A stretch of DNA of 64,000 nt from positions 1,592,213 through 1,656,212 of the forward strand of contig JACHMT010000005.1 in the NCBI GenBank assembly GCA_014208095.1, in the 5' to 3' direction. A model generated the notes under the pieces. It searched no databases and was not told where the DNA came from. It was given only the letters and a program-made list of their open reading frames with translations. Position numbers and translations under genes: made by a program. How positions within the stretch are numbered: the stretch's first letter is position 1; each line of letters opens with the position of its first letter. The DNA comes from Actinospineispora eucalypti (GTDB taxonomy: Bacteria; Actinomycetota; Actinomycetes; Mycobacteriales; Pseudonocardiaceae). Shown here in pieces: positions 36,163 through 45,301 of this stretch.

Positions 36163-39159
36163 TCAGGTGAGGCCGGTGGCGAGCAGTTCGGCCAGGTGCA
36201 CGGGTTGGTGGCCGGTGTGGTCGAGCTGGTGGATCTGGGTGCGGCAGCTGAACCCGTCGGCCAGCACGGTGGTGGTGCTCGGGTCGGCCTGGCGTAGCCG
36301 CGGCAGCAGGGCCCGTTCCGCGCAGTCCTCGCTGATCCGTTCGTGGCCGGGTTCGAAGCCGAAGTTCCCGGCCAGCCCGCAGCAGCCCGACTCCAGCGGC
36401 TCCACCTGCACCCCGGCTTCGGCGAGCAGCCGCTGGTCCGGGTCGAAGCCGAGCACCGCGTGTTGGTGGCAGTGCACCTGCGCCAGCGTCGTAGTAGTCG
36501 TGCGGCCGGATCGGGACAGGTCGGGTGGTCGGTAGCCGGGGGAGTGGTCGGCGAGCAGTTCGGCCAGGGTGTGGGTCTGGCTGGCCAGCCGGCGCACGTC
36601 CTGGTGCTCGGGGAACAGCTCGGGCGCGTCGGAGCGGAACACCGCGGCGCAGGACGGCTCGAGTCCGACGACCAATCCGCCGGCGCGCAGGTGGGGCGCG
36701 AGCGCGGCCACGGTGCGGCGGAGGACTTTCTTGGCGGTGGCCAGTTGACCGGTGGAGATCCAGGTCAGCCCGCAGCACAGGGGCCGGGTCGGCAGCTCCA
36801 CCCGCCAGCCCGCGTCCTCGAGCACACGCACCGCGGCCAGCCCGATGTGCGGGTGGAAGTGGTTGGTGAACGTGTCGGGCCACAACAGCACGGTTCCCCG
36901 GGCGCCGGGGTTCGTCGGGCGGGGCCGGGCGGTGAACCAGCGTTGCAGGGTCTGGGGCGCGAACCGGGGGATCTCCCGGTCGGCCACGCCGGCCACCCGG
37001 GTCGCTGCCCTGGCCAGCCCCGGTGTGTGGGTGAGAGTGTTGACCACCCGGGCGAGTCGGGCGCGGCCGACGAGTTGGCTGATCAGCGGCAGCCAGCCCA
37101 GCGCCAGGTGTGAGCGGGGGCGGCGCCAGGGGCGTCGGGCGTAGTGGTGGGCCAGGAACTCGGCCTTGTAGGTGGCCATGTCGACGTTGGCGGGGCAGTC
37201 GGTCTTGCAGCCCTTGCAGGCCAGGCACAGGTCCAGTGCGTCCTTGACGGCGGGGGAGCGCCAGCCGTCGTGGATCGGTCCGTCGGCGTGGCCGTCCAGC
37301 ATCTCGAACAGCAGCCGGGCCCGGCCTCGAGTGGAGTGTTCCTCCTCGCCGGTCACCTGGTAGGACGGGCACATCACCTGGCCGCCGTTGTTGTGGTGTT
37401 GGCGGCAGCGCCCGACGCCGACGCAGCGGTTCGCGGCCTGGGCAAAGGAGCCGCCGTCGTGCGGGTAGCGGAAGTACAGGTCCTGCCCGGTCGCCGGCGC
37501 CCAGTCGCCGCCGAGGCGCAGGTGCTCGTCCAACCCGTCCGGGGCTATGACCTTGCCCGGGTTCATCCGGTTGCCCGGGTCGAAGATCGCTTTGAGCTGG
37601 CCGAACGCGCAGACCAGGTCGGTGCCGAACATCTTGGGCAGCAGCTCGCCCCGGCTCTGCCCGTCGCCGTGTTCCCCGGACAGCGAACCGCCCAGCTCCA
37701 CGACCAGGTCCGCCGCCTCCAGCATGAACCGCCGGTAGGTGGCGACCCCGTCGGCGGTGTAAAGGTCGAACGGGATGCGGGTGTGCACACACCCCTGCCC
37801 GAAGTGGCCGTACAGGCTGGGACCGGTGTCGCTGGCGTAGCCGAACTTCTCGTACAGGGCGGTCAGCCGGCGCAGATAGGTACCCAGCCGCGCCGGTGGC
37901 ACGGCCGAGTCCTCCCAGCCCTCGAAGGTGTCGGGTTTGCCGGGGACGTGCGCGGTCGCGCCCAGCCCGGCCTCGCGGACCTGCCAGAGCTGTTGCTCGT
38001 GCGCCGGGTCGTCCAGGAACGCCACATCGGGCTGGTGCGGGTCGTCGTGCAGGCCGTCCAGCAGGGCGCGGCCCTTGCGCTCCACCTCGTCGCGGGTGTG
38101 CGCGGCGAACTGGACCATCAGGAACGCGCGACCCTCGGGCAGTTCGGCCAGCGCCTCGGTATTGAGGTGTTTGATCTGTTGGTCGCGGATGAGCTTGGCG
38201 TCGATCCCTTCCAGCGCGACCGGCTCGTGCGCCAACACCGCGGGTACCGCGTCGGCGGCGGCCGCGACGTCGGGATAGCCGAGCACGACCAAGGTGCGTT
38301 CGGGCAGCACGGGGACCAGCTTCAGCTCCGCGCGCAGCACGGTCACCAGGGTGGACTCGCTGCCGACCAGCAGCCCGGCCACGTCGAAGCGGTGTTCGTC
38401 GAGCAGGGAGTCGAGGTTGTAGCCCGATACCCGCCGGGGGATGTCGGGGAACCGGTCGCGGATCTGTTCGGAGTAGGTGTCGCGCAGCGCGCGCAGCTGC
38501 CGGTAGACCTCGGCGCGCCGGCCGCCGCCGTCCTCGATCGTGGTGTGGTCGGTGTCGGTGGTGGAGCCGCACCAGAACCGGGTGCCGTCATACAGCAGCA
38601 CCTCGAGCCGGGCGATGTTGTCGACGACCTTCCCGGTGCGTTGCGCGGTCGCCCCGCAGGAGTTGTTGCCGATCATTCCGCCGAGGGTGCAGTTCATGTG
38701 GGTGGCCGGTTCCGGCCCGAACCGCAGCCCGGTGTCGGCCAGCTGCCGGTTGAGCTCGTCGAGCACGATGCCCGGCTGCACCACGCAGATCCCCGCCGCC
38801 GCATCGACCGATTCGAGCCGGTGGCAGTACTTGGACCAGTCGATCACCAGGGCGGTGTTGGTGGCCTGCCCGGCGAGGCTGGTCCCGCCGCCCCGCGACA
38901 GCACCGGTACGTCGAACTCGCAGGCCACCGCGACCGCCTCGGCCGCGGCGTCCGGGTGCCGGGGAACGACCACGCCGACGGGCACCTGCCGGAAGTTCGA
39001 GGCATCCGTCGAGTAGGCCGCCCGGGTTCCGTCGTCGAAACGCACCTCGCCGTGCACCCGCCGCCGCAGCGCCGTCTCGAACGCGTCGAGATCGGTCGCC
39101 GGCGGGGTCTGCCGTCGGGTTGGGCGCGCGACCGGCAGAGGAAGCTCGACCTTGCTCAC
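36163..39159 (-). CDS. YdiJ-type FAD/Fe-S D-2-hydroxyacid dehydrogenase
   Basis: 998 residues starting at GTG 39159 with AGGGAGG upstream. The N-terminal half is an FAD-linked oxidase (VAO type): VPVLSRGGGTSLAGQATNTA, GGMIGNNSCGA and SGEHGDGQSRGELLPKMFG. The C-terminal half is an Fe-S electron-transfer module: clusters around CVGVGRC...MCPSY and CLACKGCKTDCPANVD, then two CCG repeats (LCCGLTWIS, GCCGLAGNFG) as in GlpC. E. coli YdiJ has the same size and order and oxidises D-2-hydroxyglutarate and related acids. GTGA overlap with the upstream enolase-superfamily gene shows tight coupling. Confidence 0.9.
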   Translation of the reverse strand: MSKVELPLPVARPTRRQTPPATDLDAFETALRRRVHGEVRFDDGTRAAYSTDASNFRQVPVGVVVPRHPDAAAEAVAVACEFDVPVLSRGGGTSLAGQATNTALVIDWSKYCHRLESVDAAAGICVVQPGIVLDELNRQLADTGLRFGPEPATHMNCTLGGMIGNNSCGATAQRTGKVVDNIARLEVLLYDGTRFWCGSTTDTDHTTIEDGGGRRAEVYRQLRALRDTYSEQIRDRFPDIPRRVSGYNLDSLLDEHRFDVAGLLVGSESTLVTVLRAELKLVPVLPERTLVVLGYPDVAAAADAVPAVLAHEPVALEGIDAKLIRDQQIKHLNTEALAELPEGRAFLMVQFAAHTRDEVERKGRALLDGLHDDPHQPDVAFLDDPAHEQQLWQVREAGLGATAHVPGKPDTFEGWEDSAVPPARLGTYLRRLTALYEKFGYASDTGPSLYGHFGQGCVHTRIPFDLYTADGVATYRRFMLEAADLVVELGGSLSGEHGDGQSRGELLPKMFGTDLVCAFGQLKAIFDPGNRMNPGKVIAPDGLDEHLRLGGDWAPATGQDLYFRYPHDGGSFAQAANRCVGVGRCRQHHNNGGQVMCPSYQVTGEEEHSTRGRARLLFEMLDGHADGPIHDGWRSPAVKDALDLCLACKGCKTDCPANVDMATYKAEFLAHHYARRPWRRPRSHLALGWLPLISQLVGRARLARVVNTLTHTPGLARAATRVAGVADREIPRFAPQTLQRWFTARPRPTNPGARGTVLLWPDTFTNHFHPHIGLAAVRVLEDAGWRVELPTRPLCCGLTWISTGQLATAKKVLRRTVAALAPHLRAGGLVVGLEPSCAAVFRSDAPELFPEHQDVRRLASQTHTLAELLADHSPGYRPPDLSRSGRTTTTTLAQVHCHQHAVLGFDPDQRLLAEAGVQVEPLESGCCGLAGNFGFEPGHERISEDCAERALLPRLRQADPSTTTVLADGFSCRTQIHQLDHTGHQPVHLAELLATGLT

Positions 39160-40310
39160 CTGCTGTTCCTCCCTATCTCCTGGGTGACCGGCCGGCCCCG
39201 CTGGAACTGGGCGACGTCGGGCTGAAGCCGCAGGCCGTTGCCGGCCGTGTGTGGGTCCGGCCGCAGCGCGCCACCGGCGGGGTCGAGTGCGCCGTCGAAG
39301 AAGCGCTGCTCGATGCGGACGTGGTCGTGGAACCACTCCAGGTGGCGCAGGTTGGGCGTCGCGGCCGCGACGTGCGCGTGCATGTGCGGGGCGCAGTGCC
39401 CGGACACCCGCAGGTTGTGCGCGGCGGCGACCGCGGCGATGCGCAGCCATTCGGTGATGCCGCCACAGCGGGTCACGTCGACCTGCACGCAGTCCACCGC
39501 TTCAGCGGCGCACATTCGCTGGAAGTAGGCCAGGTCGTAGCCGTACTCGCCGGCGGTGACGTCGGCGGCGACCCGCGCCCGCACCTGCCGCAGCCCGGCC
39601 AGGTCGTCCGAGGAGACCGGTTCCTCGCACCATCGCACGTCCAGCTCGGTGGCCGCGTCCATCACCCGGATCGCCTGCTTGGCGGTGTAGGCGCCGTTGG
39701 CGTCCACGTACAGCTCGACGTCCTCGCCGACCGCTTCCCGCGCGATGCGCATCCGCCGCAGATCCTCGCCGGTCTCGGCGCCCCACGACTCACCGACCTT
39801 GATCTTCACCCGGGGAATGCCCTGGATGCGCCCCCAGTCGGCCAGCTGCTCCCGCAGCCGTACGGCGTCGTAGGTGGTGAACCCGCCGCTGCCGTAGACC
39901 GGAACCTGGTCGTGCACGGCGCCGAGCAGCCGGTGCAGCGGCAGCCCCAGCAGCCTCGCTTTCAGGTCCCACAGCGCCAGGTCCACCGCCGAGATCGCGT
40001 AGCCGACCGCGCCCGGCCGGCCCGCGTTGCGCACCGCGCGCACCATCGCGGCGAATGTGCCGCCCACATCCAGCGGGTTCGACCCCAGCACCACACCGGC
40101 CAACTGGTCGGCGACGACCTGTGCGCAGGCCGTCGGGCCATAGGTCCAGCCGATGCCGCTCACACCGTCGCAACCGGCCTCGACCAGGACCATGGTGGTG
40201 GAGTCCCAGGCCAGTGTGCCGTCCGCCTCGGGCGCGTCGGTGGGCACCGTATACGTGGTGGCCGTGATCGACTCCACCGACGACCCGGTGACCAGGGCTG
40301 CCGTGTTCAT
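39156..40310 (-). CDS. Enolase-superfamily enzyme (mandelate racemase/sugar-acid dehydratase group)
   Basis: 384 residues starting at ATG 40310. The capping domain is N-terminal. In the barrel the Lys-x-Lys motif is Lys169/Lys171 (RVKIKVGES) and the metal ligands are Asp203 (DANGAY), Glu229 (CEEPVS) and Glu255 (TAGEYGYD). A His-rich catalytic strand RVSGHCAPHMHAH (His305 region) is seen in acid-sugar dehydratases. It should abstract a proton alpha to a carboxylate, most likely to dehydrate or epimerise a sugar acid. It lies 4 bp after the TPP-enzyme gene and overlaps the YdiJ-type gene. Confidence 0.88.
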   Translation of the reverse strand: MNTAALVTGSSVESITATTYTVPTDAPEADGTLAWDSTTMVLVEAGCDGVSGIGWTYGPTACAQVVADQLAGVVLGSNPLDVGGTFAAMVRAVRNAGRPGAVGYAISAVDLALWDLKARLLGLPLHRLLGAVHDQVPVYGSGGFTTYDAVRLREQLADWGRIQGIPRVKIKVGESWGAETGEDLRRMRIAREAVGEDVELYVDANGAYTAKQAIRVMDAATELDVRWCEEPVSSDDLAGLRQVRARVAADVTAGEYGYDLAYFQRMCAAEAVDCVQVDVTRCGGITEWLRIAAVAAAHNLRVSGHCAPHMHAHVAAATPNLRHLEWFHDHVRIEQRFFDGALDPAGGALRPDPHTAGNGLRLQPDVAQFQRGRPVTQEIGRNSR

Positions 40311-40314
40311 CAGG

Positions 40315-42108
40315 TCAGCCGCCTCGGTGGGGGAGGAACTCCTGCAGCTTGGTCTTGATCCCGGAGGCCATCACCTGCCAGCGGTCCTCGTCGCCGGCCA
40401 GCAGCGAGCGGGCCGTGGCGGTCATCTGGTCACGGCTGGCGTGCGGCGGGATCGGCGGCACGTTCGGGTCGCAGTGCACGTCCAGCACCGTCGGCCGGTC
40501 CGCGGCCAGCGCCTGCTCCCACGCGGGCCCGATCTGGTCGGGCTTGTCCACGGTGAGCGCGCGCAAACCGAGGCTGGCCGCGAACCCCGCGTAGTCCACG
40601 TCCGGCAGCGACTGCGACTCGGTGAACTTGGGTGCGCCCGACATCGCGCGCATCTCCCAGGTCACCTGGTTGAGGTCGTTGTTGTGCAGCACCGCGACCA
40701 CCAGCCGAGGATCGGTCCACTGTGGCCAGTACCGCTTGATGGTGATCAGCTCGCTCAGGCCGTTCATCTGCATCGCGCCGTCGCCGGCGAACACGATCAC
40801 CGGCCGGTCCGGGTGGCCGAACTTCGCGCCGATGCCGTAGGGCACGCCCGGCCCCATGGTGGCCAACGTGCCCGACAGCGACCCGCGCATGCCGGCGCGC
40901 ATCCGCAGGTTGCGGGCATACCAGTTGGCCGCCGAGCCGGAGTCGGCCGTGACGATCGCGTTCTCGGGCAGCCGGTCGGAGCACTCGGAGAACAGCCGCA
41001 TCGGGTTCACCGGGTCCGCGTCCAGCTCGGCCTGCTTCGCCATCGTCTCCCACCAGCGGGACACATCCGACTCGATGCCCTCGCGCCAGCGGCGCTCGGT
41101 CTTGCGTTCCAGCAGTGGGATCAGCGCCCGCAGCGTCGCGGCGGCGTCCCCGACCAGGTTCACCTCGTTCGGGTACCGCATCCCGATCAGCGCCGGGTCG
41201 ATGTCGATCTGTACGCCCCTGGCCTGGTCCAGCTTCGGCATGAACTGGGTGTAGGGAAAGCTGGAGCCGACGGTGAGCAGCGTGTCGCAGCCCTTCATCA
41301 TCTCGTAGCTGGGCCGGGTGCCCAACAAGCCGATGGCGCCGGTGACGAACGGCAGCTCGTCGGACAGCACGTCCTTGCCCAGGAGCGCCTTTGCCACGCC
41401 GGCGCCGAGTAGGTCCGCGACCTGCTCCACCTCCGCCGCCGCGCCGCGTGCGCCCTGCCCGACCAGCATCGCCACCTTCCGCCCGGCGTTGAGCACCTCG
41501 GCGGCGGCGCGCACGCCGTCCGCGTCGGGGGCGAGCTGGGGCCAGGTGAGGCCCAGGCTGGAGGGCACCTGCTTGAACTCGTGCTTGGGCGCCGCGTACT
41601 CGAGGTCCTGCACCTCCGAGGGAATGATCATCGCGGTCACCGTGCGCCGGCCTTCGGCGGTGCGCATCGCCCGGTCCAGCACGTTCGGCAGTTGTTCGGG
41701 CACCGTGACCATCTGCACGTAGTCCGAGGCGACGTCCTTGAACAGGCTCAGCAGGTCCACCTCCTGCTGATACGAGCCGCCCATCGCCGACCGGGCGGTC
41801 TGGCCCACGATCGCCACCACCGGCACGTGATCGAGCTTCGCGTCGTACAACCCGTTCAACAGGTGAATCGCCCCTGGACCGGAAGTCGCGGCGCACACGC
41901 CCACCCGCCCGGTGAACTTCGCATATCCAACGGCCTCGAACGCGGCCATCTCCTCATGCCGCGCCTGCACGAACTCCGGTTGGTTCTCCGCCCGCCCCCA
42001 CGCGGCGAGCAGGCCGTTGATGCCGTCCCCGGCATAGCCGAACACGGTCCGCACACCCCACTCCCGCAACCGGGACAACACGAAATCGCCCACCGTCTGT
42101 GCCGCCAT
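40315..42108 (-). CDS. TPP-dependent enzyme, pyruvate oxidase/acetolactate synthase-like
   Basis: 597 residues starting at ATG 42108 with GGAGGAG upstream. Three domains in the order TPP-N (Pyr), central and TPP-C. The cofactor-activating Glu is in ARHEEMAAFEAVGYAKFTGR (residue 52 or 53). TPP/Mg binding is GDGAMQMNG (442-450) to HNNDLNQV (475-482). The central motif LGTRPSYEMMKGCDTLLTVG is typical of the pyruvate oxidase (PoxB-like) subgroup. It would decarboxylate a 2-oxoacid. It is the first gene of the five-gene operon and is divergent from the MarR regulator at 42239 across 130 bp. Confidence 0.9.
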   Translation of the reverse strand: MAAQTVGDFVLSRLREWGVRTVFGYAGDGINGLLAAWGRAENQPEFVQARHEEMAAFEAVGYAKFTGRVGVCAATSGPGAIHLLNGLYDAKLDHVPVVAIVGQTARSAMGGSYQQEVDLLSLFKDVASDYVQMVTVPEQLPNVLDRAMRTAEGRRTVTAMIIPSEVQDLEYAAPKHEFKQVPSSLGLTWPQLAPDADGVRAAAEVLNAGRKVAMLVGQGARGAAAEVEQVADLLGAGVAKALLGKDVLSDELPFVTGAIGLLGTRPSYEMMKGCDTLLTVGSSFPYTQFMPKLDQARGVQIDIDPALIGMRYPNEVNLVGDAAATLRALIPLLERKTERRWREGIESDVSRWWETMAKQAELDADPVNPMRLFSECSDRLPENAIVTADSGSAANWYARNLRMRAGMRGSLSGTLATMGPGVPYGIGAKFGHPDRPVIVFAGDGAMQMNGLSELITIKRYWPQWTDPRLVVAVLHNNDLNQVTWEMRAMSGAPKFTESQSLPDVDYAGFAASLGLRALTVDKPDQIGPAWEQALAADRPTVLDVHCDPNVPPIPPHASRDQMTATARSLLAGDEDRWQVMASGIKTKLQEFLPHRGG

Positions 42109-42238
42109 CGCTCCTCCAAGCTCTCGCCTCGGCCATACTCGCGCGACCCGGGTATCACCCGATCCACACATTCCGCGAACCGCATTTCGTGCATCACGCA
42201 TGTTCTGCGCAACAGTGATGGCCCGTTAGCGTTGATGG

Positions 42239-42919
42239 GTGCCCACTTCGGACGCGGCCACACCCCAGAACGGACACGAGCCGCCGACGCCGGACCCAGA
42301 CGACTACGCGCGCCAGCTCGAGGCGGCGACGCGCGCGCTGCTCGAGGTGAACGAGGCCGTCCTGCAGCAGATGGACAGGACCGTGGGCATCGCGTCGATC
42401 CGGGCACTGCAGGCCCTGGAACGCCGAGGACCGCTCCTGGTCACCGAACTCGGCAACGAACTCGACATGCTCGCCTCCACCGCCAGCCGCCTGTCCGACC
42501 GGCTCGCCGACGCACAACTGATCACCCGCCACGTCGCGCCAACAAACCGGCGTGCCACCCAACTACAACTCGCCGCGGCGGGCCGGGACATCCTCACCGA
42601 ACTCACCGAGGCCCGCACCACCGCCCTGCACGCCGTGACCCAACACCTCAGCGCCAAGGATCGAACGGCCCTGCTCACCGGCGCTCGCGCGTTCAGCCAC
42701 GCCCGCAACGAACGGCTCGACCAACCAGCCTCCGAAGCACCGCGCGGCTCAGCGGCCGGCCCGCCGCACCGGCAACCGAGAATTTCTGCCGCGCAGCGTG
42801 CTCGTGAACCTGTCGAACAGGCGCGTCGCGAACCGGCCCCACAGACCCACCTGGCGGAGAGATCCCACCACACCCGGGGGACGAGGCGATCTACGACTTC
42901 GACCTCGAACGCCGGGTAG
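42239..42919 (+). CDS. MarR-family transcriptional regulator
   Basis: 226 residues starting at GTG 42239. A winged helix-turn-helix spans about 55-125 (IASIRALQALERRGPLLVTE; LDMLASTASRLSDRLADAQL; the wing with ATNRRATQLQLAAAG). The C-terminal about 75 residues are a low-complexity, Arg/Pro-rich extension not needed for the fold. The position divergent from the TPP-enzyme operon suggests it controls that operon from the shared 130-bp region, probably in response to a pathway metabolite. I found no strong palindrome there by eye. Confidence 0.83.
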   Translation: MPTSDAATPQNGHEPPTPDPDDYARQLEAATRALLEVNEAVLQQMDRTVGIASIRALQALERRGPLLVTELGNELDMLASTASRLSDRLADAQLITRHVAPTNRRATQLQLAAAGRDILTELTEARTTALHAVTQHLSAKDRTALLTGARAFSHARNERLDQPASEAPRGSAAGPPHRQPRISAAQRAREPVEQARREPAPQTHLAERSHHTRGTRRSTTSTSNAG

Positions 42920-42946
42920 ATCCCTCCGGTCGGGCCGCGCGGCCTG

Positions 42947-43555
42947 TTACCAGGGCTCGGGCAGTCCGAACTGGCTGAGCCGCAGGATCAGCAGCCGACG
43001 ATCGATGCGACGCGGCTGGCGATAGATGGCGCTGGCCCACGGGGCGGCCTCGTCGGCGATCAACGCGGCGACGAAGTGCGCCACCGTGGTGGGCGCGGGT
43101 ACGAGCTTCCCGGGAAGGTAACGCGGAACGCGATCATCGTGGCCGGATGCGGCGGCTTGTTCGGCCGGCGGGGCGAGGGTGGCTGACCAGCCGGTGTCTT
43201 CCCGCCAGTCCAGCCGGATCGGCGCCCACCGGCCGCCGGCCCGGACCGGGGTGAGGGCCATCCATCCGGTCAACGCGCCGGTGGCGAGTGTCGTGGCACG
43301 GGTCTCGTGGACAGCGATGCCGCGTTGGTCGAGGCGCATGGCAACGGCGGCGAGGTAACCGGTCAGCAGTTCCTGCTCATCGGAGTGTCTGCGTTCGCGC
43401 GTCGGCGCCGGGCGTTGCACCGGCACCTCGAGAGCTCCTGCGTCCGGGTTTCGGGTATCGGTCGCGGCCGTGGGTAGCGGGACCGACCGCTGCTCGATCT
43501 GGGTGGCCGTGTGCGTGCGGGTGCCTCGTTGACCACGTAGCGTCGAGCTCGACAT
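42947..43555 (-). CDS. DUF6292-like hypothetical protein
   Basis: 202 residues starting at ATG 43555 with GGGAGG six bases upstream. The first about 65 residues are polar and probably disordered. The rest resembles the actinobacterial DUF6292 family: LLTGYLAAVAMRLDQRGIAV, then an Ala-rich strand and WAPIRLDWREDTGWSATLAP, then a C-terminal helix PTTVAHFVAALIADEA. No catalytic motif or membrane segment is visible. Such genes are scattered near mobile elements in Pseudonocardiales. No function is assigned. Confidence 0.7.
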   Translation of the reverse strand: MSSSTLRGQRGTRTHTATQIEQRSVPLPTAATDTRNPDAGALEVPVQRPAPTRERRHSDEQELLTGYLAAVAMRLDQRGIAVHETRATTLATGALTGWMALTPVRAGGRWAPIRLDWREDTGWSATLAPPAEQAAASGHDDRVPRYLPGKLVPAPTTVAHFVAALIADEAAPWASAIYRQPRRIDRRLLILRLSQFGLPEPW

Positions 43556-43636
43556 GTCATCCTCCCGCTGGTCAGGCACGTGGTTGTCACTAACGTGACC
43601 GGGACGGAGACACACCGCGCGTTGAAAGCCGGCCAA

Positions 43637-44046
43637 GCTGGGGCGGATCGCCGCCCGCTGATCACGCTAGGTGGTTCGATGAGCCCGCACTCTACTCCTC
43701 GCGAAAGGTCGACCGCATGAATTGGTACGTAAAGGCACCAATGGTGTCGGGTGGCAACGAAATAGTTGAGAGTGGTAATAGCGCGGTATCGAGTAAAATC
43801 TTCCGATTGACAGTATTGATCGAATTGATGACGGCACTCCTAAATACGTTACTTCCGAGCTCTTGATCAGATCGCGGAAGGCGAGTCGTTCGGCGCCGCT
43901 GAGGTCCGCGACCTGGATGGCGGCAACGACCATCACGGAACGCCTGATGGAGAAATGACACCGCTGATGTTCCCGAAGGTTGCGGAATGTCGGAGCCCGT
44001 CGAGGGTCTTGCCCAGACTACGGCTGAATTCTGACCTGCATCGGGT
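43637..44046. other. Intergenic region with a low-GC island
   Basis: 43690-43870 falls well below the window's GC content. A minus-strand frame from 43933 starts MVVAAIQVADLSGAERLAFR, coding-like, but degrades after about 30 residues. It is possibly the 5' end of a lost gene. No other feature was seen. Confidence 0.4.
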
Positions 44047-44254
44047 TCAGGGGCGCAGCAGCGCCTTGATGGCGCGGCGTTCGTCCATGGCTCGGTAGCC
44101 CTCGGCGGCTTGGTCGAGGGCAGGATGAGGTCGAAGACCTTGCCGGGTCGGTGCGGCGTCCGCCGGGGCGGGTGGAGCGGATGGCCTGCATCATCGATTC
44201 CCGGGTCACGCTGGTTTCCCGAAACTTCCGAACTCTCTCTTCAAGAGTGTCCAT
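44047..44254 (-). pseudogene. Zinc alcohol dehydrogenase remnant
   Basis: Two scraps: ESMMQAIRSTRPGG (44150-44215), matching the cofactor-domain end of Zn-ADH/quinone oxidoreductases, then in another frame DQAAEGYRAMDERRAIKALL ending RP at 44047, the canonical C-terminus of that family. About 100 residues between them are missing and the frame is broken. The remainder up to 44536 holds nothing recognisable. Confidence 0.65.
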
Positions 44255-44536
44255 GCGGGCGACCGTAGGTGGTCGATTTCATAGAGGGCCAACGGCCGAA
44301 TCGGCAGCGGATGATTGTGAACAAGGCCTCCGGACGGAGACGGCACCACCTCCGGTGTCCAGGTCGGTAGTCGATACGCCGGCAGAGTCGGCGACGCCTG
44401 GTGCGAGCTCATTCAACGGCTCTTCGCAGATGTAGCTGGTCGCGAGTCGGTCCCGGGTTGAGGGTCGAGGTCTTCCGATGATGGGGACGTTGGCTTTGGT
44501 TAATCTTCATGCGCGCCCGTGCCGGAGGCCGTTCGG

Positions 44537-45142
44537 TCACGGTCTGAGAGCGCGCCGGGTGGATCGCTCGGCTTCGTCGATGATCGCTTTGACTCGCGCC
44601 GGGGGTGGGGTCGAGATCAGCTGCAGTGCAATCCCGCGGAGGAGGCCAACCAGGGACACGGCCATCGCCTCTGGGTCGGCATCTGCTCGCACCGAGCCGT
44701 CGCGGATCCCTTCGCGGACCTTGTCGGCGAGGAGCCGACGGAAGCTGGCGTCATGTTCCGCGTAGAGCGGCATCAGGACGGGATCGGCGGCAATCGCCTC
44801 GCCCCACATCTGCAGGAAAGCGCCAGCGGGCGGACGTCGGCTGGTGACGTTCTTGAGGTAGGCGCGAACCGTCTCCGCCAGCCAGTCCGCGGCGCTGTCC
44901 CCAAGATCCGGGAGGGTGAAGGTCCGAGCATCGCGCATCACCGCGCGGAGCAGGTTCTCGCGGCTGCCGAAGTGGTGAGAGACGATTCCCCGGCTGTAGC
45001 CGGCGGCCTCGCCGACCTTGGCCAGGGTGAGCGCGCGTGACCCGTGCTGGGCAACCAGCGCCGTCGCGGCGGCCAGCACCTTGCGTTCGGTCTCTTCGCG
45101 ACGCTCTTGCTGGGTGCGGCGAGCGGGAGGCTGATCGGGCAT
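44537..45142 (-). CDS. TetR-family transcriptional regulator
   Basis: 201 residues read from ATG 45142 (MPDQPPARRTQQERREETER); ATG 45172 is an in-frame alternative. The TetR_N helix-turn-helix spans about 15-62 (VLAAATALVAQHGSRALTLA; VGEAAGYSRGIVSHHFGSRE). The C-terminal ligand and dimer domain ends LISTPPPARVKAIIDEAERS. It is divergent from the alpha/beta hydrolase at 45302. A perfect 9-bp-arm palindrome in the gap (45259-45286) is its likely operator, so it should repress the hydrolase and perhaps itself. Confidence 0.9.
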   Translation of the reverse strand: MPDQPPARRTQQERREETERKVLAAATALVAQHGSRALTLAKVGEAAGYSRGIVSHHFGSRENLLRAVMRDARTFTLPDLGDSAADWLAETVRAYLKNVTSRRPPAGAFLQMWGEAIAADPVLMPLYAEHDASFRRLLADKVREGIRDGSVRADADPEAMAVSLVGLLRGIALQLISTPPPARVKAIIDEAERSTRRALRP

Positions 45143-45258
45143 CAGGGCTGCTCCAGACATCGGGTCGACCAAGCATATGGTCCGCCGGTCCGCGCGTTCG
45201 TCCCGTCGACGGCACGCACAACGAGCGCGCGAGCGGCCCGGGTGAAACGATCAGCTAC

Positions 45259-45286
45259 GATACTTGTGTGTCAACCAACAAGTATC
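45259..45286. promoter_or_regulatory. Palindromic operator between TetR and hydrolase genes
   Basis: GATACTTGT (45259-45267) and ACAAGTATC (45278-45286) are perfect inverses separated by 10 bp, a typical TetR operator size. The site ends 15 bp before the hydrolase GTG, overlapping where its promoter or 5' leader should be. Confidence 0.75.
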
Positions 45287-45301
45287 TGAGGAGATGACTT
45301 C

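Noticed and set aside
40430..41896. A 488-codon minus-strand frame within the TPP-enzyme gene
   Set aside because: It lies in the wrong frame on the same strand and has no TPP motifs.
42109..42238. A MarR operator in the divergent region
   Set aside because: Only weak, short inverted repeats (GCA-N5-TGC type) were seen; none is better than chance by eye.
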